Shown here: positions 24,548 to 33,834 of the stretch, piece by piece
How the letters are laid out: every line of letters starts with the position of its first letter
Position numbering within the stretch: the stretch's first letter is position 1
Source of the DNA: Deltaproteobacteria bacterium
GTDB lineage: Bacteria; Desulfobacterota; Desulfomonilia; UBA1062
Length of the DNA stretch: 64,000 nt
Reading direction: 5' to 3'
Assembly: GCA_029547185.1 (NCBI GenBank)
Contig: JAKPPU010000004.1
Span: 62,001 to 126,000, forward strand
Notes under the pieces: generated by a model
Databases searched by the model: none
The model's input: the letters and a program-made list of their open reading frames with translations, nothing else
Told to the model about the DNA's origin: nothing
Program-made: the position numbers and the translations under genes

Positions 24548-25072
24548 TCATGCGCCGTCGAGGGTGTGGCGTTCGGTTCTCCTGAGCCAGCCTTCGGGGT
24601 CCTTGAGGAACTCCTCGACATCCCTGAGGGAGAGGTAGTGCTCCCGCTCGATGCCGGCAAGCAGGGCAAAGAAGGCCTTTTCCCTGGGATCGGAAACCTC
24701 GTCTTTGAGCGTGGTATACAGATTCATGCCCCTGGCCTCGAACTCGACCGCAATCTCGACAGCCTTCAGATAGTCGGCATCGCTCTCTTCCTTCACGTCG
24801 AGCTTCTTGAGCATGCTTTTCGTCGTACTTCCGATGTCCGTCTGCTTCACGGCGAGGGGGACGCTCTCGGGCCACTTCTCGGCTTTCTCCCATTTCTCGT
24901 GCAGCTCTTTGAGACGCGTGTAATGTTCCAGCTCGTCATCCGCGATCTGCTGAAACATGACCCGGCCCAGGGGATTCTTTGTTCTGCCTGCGTGCTCGAG
25001 GTAGAACTCACGCTCGTTCTTCTCGTTGTTCAGGGCCAACTCCAGTGCATTGATCCTTTCCGACTGGTCCAT
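24548..25072 (-). CDS. Rubrerythrin-like ferritin-fold protein
   Basis: A 174-residue protein with a ribosome site GGAGG 5 bases before ATG 25072. Two E-x6-Y/ExxH-type iron-binding helices are visible: ALNNEKNEREFYLEHAG with FQQIADDELEHYTRL, and AVEIAVEFEARGMNLYTTL with LLAGIEREHYLSLRDVEEFL. This is the erythrin-type di-iron four-helix fold. It lacks the C-terminal rubredoxin domain of full rubrerythrins. Such proteins reduce peroxide in anaerobes or act as di-iron oxidases. It stands alone. Confidence 0.85.
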   Translation of the reverse strand: MDQSERINALELALNNEKNEREFYLEHAGRTKNPLGRVMFQQIADDELEHYTRLKELHEKWEKAEKWPESVPLAVKQTDIGSTTKSMLKKLDVKEESDADYLKAVEIAVEFEARGMNLYTTLKDEVSDPREKAFFALLAGIEREHYLSLRDVEEFLKDPEGWLRRTERHTLDGA

Positions 25073-25189
25073 GTATCCTCCTTGTCTCACATGATCCTTT
25101 CCAGCGAAGTCTCCCTTACCAAGGGAACCATGCTCTCTTAATAAGGGATATCCTCTCCGAGTCAATGGAACTCGGGAACTCTTCTCCAG

Positions 25190-25438
25190 CTATGCAGACG
25201 GCATCTCCAGGGTTGAAATGAGTTCGATATCCGCAATTGCCTTGGTAAGCTTTGCCAGATTCTCGATCATGATCCTGGCATCGGGAGACAGATCGTTTCT
25301 CTTTCTGGTGGTGCGCTGAACATACTCACAATACAAACGAATCTGCAGACAAACTTCGGAGATGTTGTCGTAGGTGATGCTGCTTACATACTGATCGATA
25401 TCGGTATCTGTCATATTCGCGAGGATCGGAGTCTCCAT
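25190..25438 (-). CDS. Hypothetical small protein, 82 aa
   Basis: Starts METPILANMTDTDIDQYVSS with AGAGGTG upstream; a longer frame to 25537 lies partly within the neighbouring lipoprotein gene and is not supported. Largely helical, one Cys pair region (EVCLQIRLYCEYV), then RTTRKRNDLSPDARIMIENLAKLTKAI, read in parts. No family recognised. It follows the lipoprotein gene by 52 bases on the same strand. Confidence 0.6.
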   Translation of the reverse strand: METPILANMTDTDIDQYVSSITYDNISEVCLQIRLYCEYVQRTTRKRNDLSPDARIMIENLAKLTKAIADIELISTLEMPSA

Positions 25439-25490
25439 GATACACCTCTTTTCTCTTGTCTCTTGCGCCCTTTTGAGGCCCTGGACCCGC

Positions 25491-26504
25491 TCAGAATCTC
25501 CAGACTGCAATCGTGGCCCACAATCGCCAAGCGGCATATGCCTTCAAATTCGCATTGAGCGGCTGGGAATGGGCTGAGTAGCATGAGTACCAGTCAACCC
25601 CTTCGACATGGGAGTTCTGCCACTGTATTGCCCAGTTCGCGTCCCGTACACCGTCTCTGCCGGAGTCGTAGTCGCAGTTGTCATTGGGAATCCTGTCACC
25701 GTAGTAGACGCCGTCAGGATCATAGGTTTCGATATCTGCAAAGTCATAGAGGATCTTCCCGTTCGCCCTGCAGTACTGGCGTATCTGATTGTTGCGCACA
25801 TTGAGATTCCCGGTAAGCCCGGTACCGTCCAGATGCCCTGTCATATAGACGAAGCATACATCGGGGTAGTCCTTTTCGAGTTCGCTCATGAGGGAAAGGT
25901 AGAGATTGATCTCCTCTGCCGTTCCATCAGCCTGGCTGCACCATGCCCACATGACCACATTGATTTCAGGATGCTGGTTCAGGTAGCTCCTGGTCGATAT
26001 TGCCCATGCAGTCCTGTCCGGATCGCCGAGGTCGCTTGCCCCGGAAAAAGGCTGGTCCCGAAGATCGAGCGCCCCACCGACACCTCCGCTGTTATAGGCA
26101 TAGAGGCTGCCTTTGAAGCTTGCGAGGCCTTCCATGCCGCTCGTGATCTGGCTGCCGTGGGACGTATGGCCGTAGGCGATATGAAGTGTCTCCTTGGCTT
26201 TCTCGATCCACTCAGGTGGGATGGCGTCGAGATCGGTCGAGGTATGATCGATGATCAGGGCATTTCCGGACGCATTCTGGGAGGGAGAAGCCCCGCTCTG
26301 AGGAGCTCCGACCTGTGGTGTTCCACCTTGTGATGTTCCGCCCGGTGACGTTCCACCCTGTGGGTTGGCGGCATTCCCGCTTTGAATGCTGTTCACCGAC
26401 GATTCATCATCGCTCGCGCTGCATGAAAACAGCGCGAAAAGGACTATGAGCAGGGCACCGGACAGATACAACCCCCACATGTGTGTGCCTTGAATCCCGT
26501 TCAT
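25491..26504 (-). CDS. Secreted lipoprotein with GHTSHGSQ motif, function unknown
   Basis: A 337-residue protein. Residues 8-28 are a signal peptide ending in a lipobox (LFALFSC). A low-complexity Gly/Ser/Pro/Thr linker of short repeats (GGTSPGGTSQGGTP, then VGAPQSGASPS) leads to a ~250-residue globular domain. This contains LHIAYGHTSHGSQITSGMEGL and VVMWAWCSQADGTAEEIN, then VYMTGHLDGTG. The pattern of GHTSHG and GHLDG histidines suggests a metal- or SGNH-like hydrolase fold, but a family could not be named. It is probably tethered to the outer membrane. Confidence 0.65.
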   Translation of the reverse strand: MNGIQGTHMWGLYLSGALLIVLFALFSCSASDDESSVNSIQSGNAANPQGGTSPGGTSQGGTPQVGAPQSGASPSQNASGNALIIDHTSTDLDAIPPEWIEKAKETLHIAYGHTSHGSQITSGMEGLASFKGSLYAYNSGGVGGALDLRDQPFSGASDLGDPDRTAWAISTRSYLNQHPEINVVMWAWCSQADGTAEEINLYLSLMSELEKDYPDVCFVYMTGHLDGTGLTGNLNVRNNQIRQYCRANGKILYDFADIETYDPDGVYYGDRIPNDNCDYDSGRDGVRDANWAIQWQNSHVEGVDWYSCYSAHSQPLNANLKAYAAWRLWATIAVWRF

Positions 26505-26672
26505 CCCGGTCCTCCTGTATTAATAGTAAATAATACGTCACCGCAATTTTCAGGCAATTCCCGAGTATGCAGCGCTGGAGGTTTTGGGGCAATCCGTTGG
26601 TGAATCGGGTCCTATCCTGCCGCGGCGGGGGGAAGCCATTCCTTGAGCATCGGGGCAGGCCCGGGCATATCT

Positions 26673-29600
26673 TCAGCTTCGAGCCCATCCCCTGGAGGCG
26701 TAGTACCGTTCTTTGGCTGAATACATCATGGCATCCGCGCTCTTCATCACGTCGTCAGGGGACGTACAGTCGGAGCTGGCAAGGCCGACGCTGATGCTTA
26801 AAGGGATGGATACGGGCTGATCGCCGTTATTGGTAACCACGACGTGCAGTTTTTCAGACGCCTCGACGATGCGCCGGCAGAGGATCTCTGCCTGGCTCAA
26901 GCTTGTCGAAGGCATGAGGACGGCAAACTCGTCTCCGCCGAGTCTCGAGGCGATGTCGGTGTTCCGGCATTCGGCCTTCAGGAGCTGTGCAACCTGGATG
27001 ATCGCCTCGTCTCCCTTCTCGTGTCCGTACGTGTCGTTGAGCTTCTTGAGCCCGTTGACGTCGATCATCATGATCGAGAAGAAGATATTCCGGAACTTCT
27101 TTGCATAGAGGATCGATTTGGCAAGCTCCTGATTGAGGAATGCCCGGTTGTAGAGGCCTGTAAGACCGTCGGTGCTCGCCATCCTCTCCAGCTGGATCAT
27201 GAGGAGCTTGTTCTGGGTGACAGCGGAGAGCTGCCCCAGGAATACCGTGAAGATCTCCTGGGTGAGGCGATCGATGGCCTGCCCCTTGAAGATCATGCCC
27301 CCCATGATCTTGCTTTCACGGCTTTCCATGGGGAAAATGGTCCAGACGTCGCCCTCGGACACAGGGACCCCTTCCCTCACCAGGGCATCGTTCAGCGCCC
27401 TGCCGAAGTCCGGATCGAAGATCCTTTCCCTCATCCCAAGGATCACCCTCTGCTCCTCTTCGCTGATCCCGATGAACGAGGTCGCCTCGAGGATGTTGCG
27501 CCGCATGTTTTCAAGGATGATTCCTCCCCTGAACCCTGCGAACAATGTGTGGAGCTGGCTCAGGATGAATGCGAAGAGATCGTCCAGATTCTCGATATGG
27601 TGGATCCGTGTGCTCGTCTCAAGGAGTGTCCTGAAGATCTGGTTCTGCCTCGTGATGATCTCGTTGTTTCCCCTGATCTCCCTCTCCTTCTGCATGGATT
27701 CGGCCAGGGCACGGTTCAGCTCTTTCGTCCTCACCTCCACCTTCTCTTCCAGCTCTTCGAGGAGAACGGCGTTCTCGATCTGGGGGCCGAGGACGAGTGA
27801 GATGTTATGCAGAACATCCAGCTCCGAGCTAGTGTATGGCGATCCGTCCGCCTTTCTCCCCAGGAGTATGATCGCGAGAAGCACTCCCTTGGAGAGGATC
27901 GGGATGACGATCTCGGTGTCCCTCAGGGGACCCTCGCTCCCGTCGAAGGCCTCGATGCTCGGATTCATTCTCAGAATGCTTTCCTTTGTATGGATGGTCT
28001 GCTCGTACCTGCATATCTGGATGAGCGGATGGTCCTTCCCGATATGCAGAGACGAGCTCTCCCTTCCGGATGACTTCATATCCCCGAAAAGGCCTGCCTC
28101 CTGCTGAGAGTTCCATGCCTTCCAGCCGTAGTAGACCCTCTGGCCCGAGAGGTCCGGCAGAGAGAAGAGCGATATCAGGCACGAGCCTTCGAGCACCTCA
28201 AAAAACCAGGAGCACAGGACCTGGTGAATCTTCTCGCGATGGTGGGCCCTGGAGAGATCGTCCGTCAGTCTGTAGAAACCCTCGCTCAAGGCATCGGCAG
28301 ACTTCCTGATGAAGAGGTCCAGCACCGCATCCCAGCCCTTTTTGATATACTGATACAGAACCGCCACCATCAGAATGCCCGTGAACACGGAGAGAAACGA
28401 ATCCCCGCCTCCCAGGAAAAATCCGGGGGCGAGACCTGCCATGAGGCTGATCGCGATCAGGCCTGCCCAGAAGAGAATGATACGGACATACTGGAGGGCC
28501 ATCTTGAGATTGAACTTGAAAAGCCCGTAGGCAAAGAAAAAGAGGGCGACAAAAACGAAGGTGCCCAGAGGGTAGATCTCGTATCCGTAAATGGCGGGGT
28601 TGTTGCTCATGCTCAGGACCGCGAGGATCATGAATGCGGTGAGCACGTATTTGACCATGTTCCTGTTCAGGATGTCATCCCTCCTGAGGGTCTGAATGAG
28701 CAGGTAGATGCTGTAGGCGATACCCAAGCCCCACAGGGAGCTCATCACATCATAGAGGACCGCCTTACGGGCAAAGTACCCCCAGTAGTACGTGTACATC
28801 CCCTGAAAGTAGTAGTCTGTCTGGCTCAACGGCGCCATGACGGGCCCCACGAGATATGCGGCGTAGACAAGCCACCGGTGGTCCTTTTTCCCGATCACCA
28901 GGTAGACGAGATGAAGGCTTACCCCCATGAGGAGGAGCGACAGGAAGAAGTGGTCCGCCCGGGAGATGAACAGCGCGAGCTTGATATCCGGAACGATCCC
29001 CACGAGGAAAATGTCCAGGTTCAGAAGCGAATAGCAGAAGCAGACGATGCTGAAAAGCTGGCTCTCGAGTCTGTTCTTCTCCAGTCCCAGCACGAAGAGG
29101 GAGAGAAATGCAGCGCTCAAGAATGAGAGGAGCGGGGGAATTCCATAAGGTATGACTCTTGCCGCGATGAAATCGGGGGTGTACTGTATGAAGATTCTGA
29201 CGACGCAGAGCATGAGCAGGCAATAGATAAATATGAGGATGAGCCTCAGTCCGCTGGAGAGGATCTGTCTCCTCGTGTAAATGTTTATGCGCTGAATGTC
29301 CCGGTAGAAGATGCCGTATCCCATGAGAATGAGCGGTATGAAGCTCAGATTGTAGAGAGGGTATGAATCGAAGCCGATGCTCGTGATCAGGCTTCCCGAC
29401 AGGAGAACCATGGCGGAGACGATCCCGGCAAGGGTAAAGATGATCCCGTTTCTCCGGTAGACGTTCCGCTCGGATTTCATCTCCCTTTTCAGCACGACAC
29501 CGGTGTAGGAAAGCATGGCAAGGAAAAGGGCAATGACGAATACAGGCCCCATTCCCTTGAACGCTATGGGGTCGCCGGCAAGAATGCCCTTCTCCGGGAA

Positions 29601-30698
29601 CCACTCGGAAAACAGCACCGGCATGAGCAGAATGCCGGGAAGATAGCATGCCGCAATTTTGCTTACGTCCGTTCTGCGGGCGACGATCAGCACCAGGTGC
29701 GAGCAGATACCGACAATGTTCACCAGGAATATGTTGTTGATCGGGACGATCTGTCGGGAGAGGCCGTCCGGCAGGAACGAAATGATAAAATCCCTGAGGC
29801 TCAGGATGCAGACCAGCAGGCAGACCACCGTATAGAGGAGCGCTTCGATCCTGCTCTCCGCCTTCCTGAAAGCCAGAGAAGCGCACGTGACGGCAACCGA
29901 GAAGGAAACGATCGTTACAATCGTACGGTGGAACAGCCAGGATGCCGTCTCGTCAATATACAGGTCCCTGATATGGAACGAGATAAACAGCAGATCGCAG
30001 AACATGGGGAACATTATGAAGATGATGATGAATGCATTGAACAGATCCAGCCTCACGGAAGGCTCCTCGGCGTCTCCCTTCGAGAGTGATGCCAGGCCGG
30101 ATGAAATCAGGATGAGGGGAATGAATGAAAAGCTCAAAGGGGCAGGAAAATCCTTCACGAACGGATTGACTGCAAAAAGCAGAAGAAAGAGCGATGTGCC
30201 CGATGCGAGGAGATAGCCCGGCACGAGGGAACCTCCTCCGGATGGAAGCTTTTTCATGTCCGTGAAGCACGAGAGGTTATAAGCCAGGGCCGAGAAAGCG
30301 AGCACTGCACCGAATACCTTTACCTGAGAATCGTCCGCAATTCCGAACCAGGACGCCCCCATCATCGATACGGCAAGGGCATATGCAGCCCAGACAAAGA
30401 CAGTCCGTCGGCGGTTCGCCAAAACGGTATGGGTGAGGTGTAACGTAAAGGGCAGGATGAGGAGAGAGAACGGCTCCAGGAGAGAGATGCCCGATACAGG
30501 ACCGGAAGAGGCCATGAAGTGCGGGCTTATGTATGCCAGGCTCCATAAGGAGACCGAAATGCAGGTAAATGCCAGGATCCTGAACTCTTTGCTTACCTCA
30601 GGAGACTTGGTGATGATGAAGATGAGAGAGAAGCACGTCAGCATAGTCGCCAGCGGGGAGAGGACATAGGGGAAGATATGGCCGGAAATCATTTCCAA
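26673..30698 (-). CDS. Very large membrane-bound diguanylate cyclase (GGDEF)
   Basis: A 1341-residue protein from TTG 30698 (AAGGAAG site upstream; ATG 30692 is the alternative). The first ~800 residues contain roughly twenty hydrophobic membrane segments in two blocks, similar to tandem 7TM/sensor-kinase-like input domains. A soluble part follows with GAF-like regions at about 880-990 and 1050-1180 linked by a coiled coil (LLEELEEKVEVRTKELNRAL). The GGDEF domain near residue 1250 has an intact SRLGGDEFAVLMPS active site, and the inhibitory I-site RNTD lies exactly 5 residues before it, so it should make c-di-GMP with product inhibition. Signal unknown. It is a single transcription unit. Confidence 0.9.
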   Translation of the reverse strand: MEMISGHIFPYVLSPLATMLTCFSLIFIITKSPEVSKEFRILAFTCISVSLWSLAYISPHFMASSGPVSGISLLEPFSLLILPFTLHLTHTVLANRRRTVFVWAAYALAVSMMGASWFGIADDSQVKVFGAVLAFSALAYNLSCFTDMKKLPSGGGSLVPGYLLASGTSLFLLLFAVNPFVKDFPAPLSFSFIPLILISSGLASLSKGDAEEPSVRLDLFNAFIIIFIMFPMFCDLLFISFHIRDLYIDETASWLFHRTIVTIVSFSVAVTCASLAFRKAESRIEALLYTVVCLLVCILSLRDFIISFLPDGLSRQIVPINNIFLVNIVGICSHLVLIVARRTDVSKIAACYLPGILLMPVLFSEWFPEKGILAGDPIAFKGMGPVFVIALFLAMLSYTGVVLKREMKSERNVYRRNGIIFTLAGIVSAMVLLSGSLITSIGFDSYPLYNLSFIPLILMGYGIFYRDIQRINIYTRRQILSSGLRLILIFIYCLLMLCVVRIFIQYTPDFIAARVIPYGIPPLLSFLSAAFLSLFVLGLEKNRLESQLFSIVCFCYSLLNLDIFLVGIVPDIKLALFISRADHFFLSLLLMGVSLHLVYLVIGKKDHRWLVYAAYLVGPVMAPLSQTDYYFQGMYTYYWGYFARKAVLYDVMSSLWGLGIAYSIYLLIQTLRRDDILNRNMVKYVLTAFMILAVLSMSNNPAIYGYEIYPLGTFVFVALFFFAYGLFKFNLKMALQYVRIILFWAGLIAISLMAGLAPGFFLGGGDSFLSVFTGILMVAVLYQYIKKGWDAVLDLFIRKSADALSEGFYRLTDDLSRAHHREKIHQVLCSWFFEVLEGSCLISLFSLPDLSGQRVYYGWKAWNSQQEAGLFGDMKSSGRESSSLHIGKDHPLIQICRYEQTIHTKESILRMNPSIEAFDGSEGPLRDTEIVIPILSKGVLLAIILLGRKADGSPYTSSELDVLHNISLVLGPQIENAVLLEELEEKVEVRTKELNRALAESMQKEREIRGNNEIITRQNQIFRTLLETSTRIHHIENLDDLFAFILSQLHTLFAGFRGGIILENMRRNILEATSFIGISEEEQRVILGMRERIFDPDFGRALNDALVREGVPVSEGDVWTIFPMESRESKIMGGMIFKGQAIDRLTQEIFTVFLGQLSAVTQNKLLMIQLERMASTDGLTGLYNRAFLNQELAKSILYAKKFRNIFFSIMMIDVNGLKKLNDTYGHEKGDEAIIQVAQLLKAECRNTDIASRLGGDEFAVLMPSTSLSQAEILCRRIVEASEKLHVVVTNNGDQPVSIPLSISVGLASSDCTSPDDVMKSADAMMYSAKERYYASRGWARS

Positions 30699-30888
30699 TG
30701 CCGCGCTTCCTTTCTACCGCATGCTGCACGCTCTTTGTGCACGTATCCCCCCTCCAGGCTTTGTATCGGAAAATCGCTCTACGGAAATTAGTCTTTCAGC
30801 GATTAATTTCTGTTAGTTTCATACCTTATCGAGCATCGAACCCTTTTTCAGGTTGAGGTCGACCGGCATATCTGGCTAGATAGTGACC

Positions 30889-32643
30889 ATGCGCAGCAGA
30901 GAGTATCGAATCAGGGCCCTTTTCGTCCGTCTGCAGGAAAAGAATGCGGCAGTCTCGGAGGTGCCTTCGGATATCTCCCGCGCCTTCCTCGGCGGCAGGG
31001 GAATCGGCTCCTGGCTCATGAGCGCCTGTCCGGGCCTTAATCCGCTCGACGAGCAGGCGCCGCTCATCTTCTCTACCGGGCCTCTGACAGGATCGCGTAT
31101 CCCGTCTTCCGACCGCATGGTGATTTCGGCCTTCTCGCCGCTGACGAATACCGTCTGCAGCGCTTCCGTGGGAGGGGGGCTCGGCCTCGCCCTGAAGCGC
31201 GCCGGCATCGACCTCGTTCACATAAGCGGCAGATCGGAAGAGCCCGTCCTCCTCGTGATCGATGGCGGGCAGGTGAGCTTCGAGAGGTACGATCTTCCTC
31301 CGGACACACCCGTAAGCGGGATTTTCGACCGGCTTAGGCGCATGAAGGGATCGGCCGCCGTCGCGGGGAGGGCAGCCTTCGAAGGCTGCCGGTATGCCTC
31401 CGTCATGGTCGACGGGACCTTCGCCTCGGGCAGGGGCGGCCTCGGCCTGGTAATGGCATCCAAGAACCTCCGTGCAGTGGTGGTCCGCGGGAAGGGAGGG
31501 TTTGAAAGCTGCGACCCCGCAGGAGAGGAAAACGCCCGCAGGGACATCATCCGGCTCTTCGACGCATCACCCGCGATCACCGGCAGGTCGGGGATCAAGC
31601 ACTACGGGACCTCGACCCTGGTGGACCTCATGGCCTCCCGCCGCATGATGCCGACGGCAAACTTCCGGAGGACGTACTTCGAGGATTACCGGTCATTCTG
31701 CGCCGCCAGGATCCGGGAGCGGACGCATCCGAAGCACTACGCCTGTCCCGGATGCCCGATCGCCTGCAAACAGAAGGGGCTCTCCGAGATCCCGGAATTC
31801 GAGACCCTCTCCCACTTCGGTGCCCTGAACGAAAACGCCGACTTGGGCGCCATCATCGAGGCCAACCGCCTGTGCAACGAAGCGGGCATGGACACCATCA
31901 CCGCGGCCTCCACCATCGCATGCCTCGCCGAGATCAGAAATGAGAGGTATGCAGGAGAAGCGCTCGTGGAGAAGGTCAGGGAGATCGCATACGGCCATGG
32001 AGACGGCCCCCTGCTCAGGCTGGGATCGGCCGGGCTCGCGAATAAGCTCGGAGAGCCGGACAGGTCCATGAGCGTGAAGTCTCTCGAAATCCCGGCCTAT
32101 GACCCGCGAGGGGCCTACGGCATGGCGCTCGCCTACTGCACGTCGACGAGGGGCGCATGCCATCTGCGTGCATATCCGATCTCCCACGAGATCCTCCGGA
32201 AGCCCGTGGCAACGGACCGGTTCTCCTTTTCCGGAAAGGCGAGGATCATCAAGATATCCGAAGATCTGAATGCCGTCATCGATTCCATCGGCGCATGCAA
32301 GTTCGCGTTCTTCGGCGCCTCGCTCGAGGAATACGCCAAGGGGCTCTCTGCCGTCACCGGCCTCGACTGCGACACCCAGGACCTGCTCGCCGCCGGGGAC
32401 GCCATCTATACCCTCGAGCGCCACATCAACAATCTCCGCGGCTTCGACCGGAAGGACGACATGCTGCCCTCACGGTTCTTCACCGAGCCGGGCACGCACG
32501 GGCCCGGCATCGAAATCCCGCCCATCGACAGGGGCGCCTTCGAAGAGACCCTCGACAGATACTACCGGATCAGGGGATGCAAACCCGACGGAACGCTCAC
32601 GGGCGAGCGGATCGGAGAGCTGAACATATGCAGAAGCAGATAG
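30889..32643 (+). CDS. Aldehyde:ferredoxin oxidoreductase (AOR family)
   Basis: A 584-residue tungsten/molybdopterin enzyme oxidising aldehydes to carboxylates with ferredoxin. The N-terminal AOR domain shows FLGGRGIGSWLM, IFSTGPLTGSRIPSSDR and SVGGGLGLALKRAG. The [4Fe-4S] ligands are CPGCPIAC plus a Cys near the C-terminus (VTGLDCDTQDLL), all present. Typical C-terminal ending TLERHINNLRGF and LPSRFFTE is intact. ATG 30889 is preferred over GTG 30883. It overlaps the class II aldolase gene by 16 bases, so aldehyde produced by an aldol cleavage could be oxidised directly. Sub-class (substrate) cannot be told from sequence. Confidence 0.93.
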   Translation: MRSREYRIRALFVRLQEKNAAVSEVPSDISRAFLGGRGIGSWLMSACPGLNPLDEQAPLIFSTGPLTGSRIPSSDRMVISAFSPLTNTVCSASVGGGLGLALKRAGIDLVHISGRSEEPVLLVIDGGQVSFERYDLPPDTPVSGIFDRLRRMKGSAAVAGRAAFEGCRYASVMVDGTFASGRGGLGLVMASKNLRAVVVRGKGGFESCDPAGEENARRDIIRLFDASPAITGRSGIKHYGTSTLVDLMASRRMMPTANFRRTYFEDYRSFCAARIRERTHPKHYACPGCPIACKQKGLSEIPEFETLSHFGALNENADLGAIIEANRLCNEAGMDTITAASTIACLAEIRNERYAGEALVEKVREIAYGHGDGPLLRLGSAGLANKLGEPDRSMSVKSLEIPAYDPRGAYGMALAYCTSTRGACHLRAYPISHEILRKPVATDRFSFSGKARIIKISEDLNAVIDSIGACKFAFFGASLEEYAKGLSAVTGLDCDTQDLLAAGDAIYTLERHINNLRGFDRKDDMLPSRFFTEPGTHGPGIEIPPIDRGAFEETLDRYYRIRGCKPDGTLTGERIGELNICRSR

Positions 32644-33773
32644 ACAAATACCTTGCAAAGCTCGAAAAGCAGGGCCTCATCGAAGGGGAGCACGGCGCCT
32701 CGCTCTTCGGGCTCGACGACGAGATCTACACAAATGCCGGGACCGTGCCGGATGAGATACGCACGCTCTTTTCTCTCCTCAATATCAACAGTCTCATCGT
32801 CGCCAGGCCCGAGCCTCTTCTCTGGTCCATCATCACCCGTCTCGCTTCCGAAGATGAGATCATCCGACCGTGCGACTGCGAGAGCCTCACCTTCTTCCAC
32901 GACGTCCCGGTCGTGCAGTCCCTGCAGGCCGGCCCGGTGGCCCGGGCCCTGAACCGCCGCAAGGGCTGCATCGTAAAGGACACGGGCATCGTCACGTTCG
33001 GCACGGTGAACCTGGAGCAGGCGTTCATCACCATGAGCTCCATCTGCTTTGCGAGCTTCGTGAAATTCTTCAGCGACGCATTGAACGGCCTGCACGGCTG
33101 CGGCTGTACCCCGAAGCCCGATCCCTTGAGGATCGACGCCGTGCTCGAGCTGATCGGGCAGGCGGCGCCCATGCCCTCGCGGAGCATCCCTGCCGTTCAT
33201 GAGCTCAAGGACGAGGCTCAGATAATCCGCGCCATGGACGAGGCCGGAAAGGCCCTCGTGGGCTCGAGGCTCGTGGATTCCTTCTTCGGAAACATCTCGT
33301 ACCGGCAGGGAGACATCATCTACATCTCCCAGACCGGCTCGTCCTTGGACGAGCTTCCGGGCTGCATCGACCGCGTCCCCCTCGACGGCTCGTCCACATG
33401 CGAGATCACCTCGTCGTCAGAGCTTCTCGCTCATGTGAAGACCTATGAGCTCACCGCGGACAATGCCATTCTCCACGGTCATCCGCGATTCTCCGTGATC
33501 ATGTCCATGTTCGGAGGAGAACTCCCGTTCGGAGAGAAGCGCTTCGTCGAAGACATCCCCGTCGTATCCGGCGAGGTGGGCGCAGGCAGGCACGGCCTCT
33601 CGCACACCCTGCCGCCTGCCGTGAAGGAGCACGGCGGTGCGATCGTCTCCGGGCACGGCACCTTCACGAGCGGGGCTGTCTCCTTTTCAGATGCCTTCGA
33701 TCGGCTCTCGGAGATAGAGCACAGATGCTACCTCGCCTACCGGGAGCTGCTCAGGAAAGGGGGCGCCGGGTGA
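32628..33773 (+). CDS. Class II aldolase/adducin protein with extra N-terminal half-domain
   Basis: A 381-residue protein starting MQKQIDKYLAKLEKQG inside the AOR end. The C-terminal ~200 residues are a class II aldolase: LVDSFFGNISYRQGDIIYIS, SSELLAHVKTYEL, the Zn-binding AILHGHPRFSVIMS and VSGHGTFTSGAVSFSDAF. The N-terminal ~160 residues look like the second half of another aldolase domain (SEDEIIRPCDCESLTFFHDVP and VTFGTVNLEQAFITMSSI) without the catalytic His cluster. Family members cleave or epimerise sugar phosphates, or act as dehydratases. With AOR next door it may generate the aldehyde AOR oxidises. Confidence 0.85.
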   Translation: MQKQIDKYLAKLEKQGLIEGEHGASLFGLDDEIYTNAGTVPDEIRTLFSLLNINSLIVARPEPLLWSIITRLASEDEIIRPCDCESLTFFHDVPVVQSLQAGPVARALNRRKGCIVKDTGIVTFGTVNLEQAFITMSSICFASFVKFFSDALNGLHGCGCTPKPDPLRIDAVLELIGQAAPMPSRSIPAVHELKDEAQIIRAMDEAGKALVGSRLVDSFFGNISYRQGDIIYISQTGSSLDELPGCIDRVPLDGSSTCEITSSSELLAHVKTYELTADNAILHGHPRFSVIMSMFGGELPFGEKRFVEDIPVVSGEVGAGRHGLSHTLPPAVKEHGGAIVSGHGTFTSGAVSFSDAFDRLSEIEHRCYLAYRELLRKGGAG

Positions 33774-33834
33774 GAGCGCCGCATATATTCAAGATAAGGA
33801 TGAAAAACATATCACATTGAGAGGAGGTTGTCCC

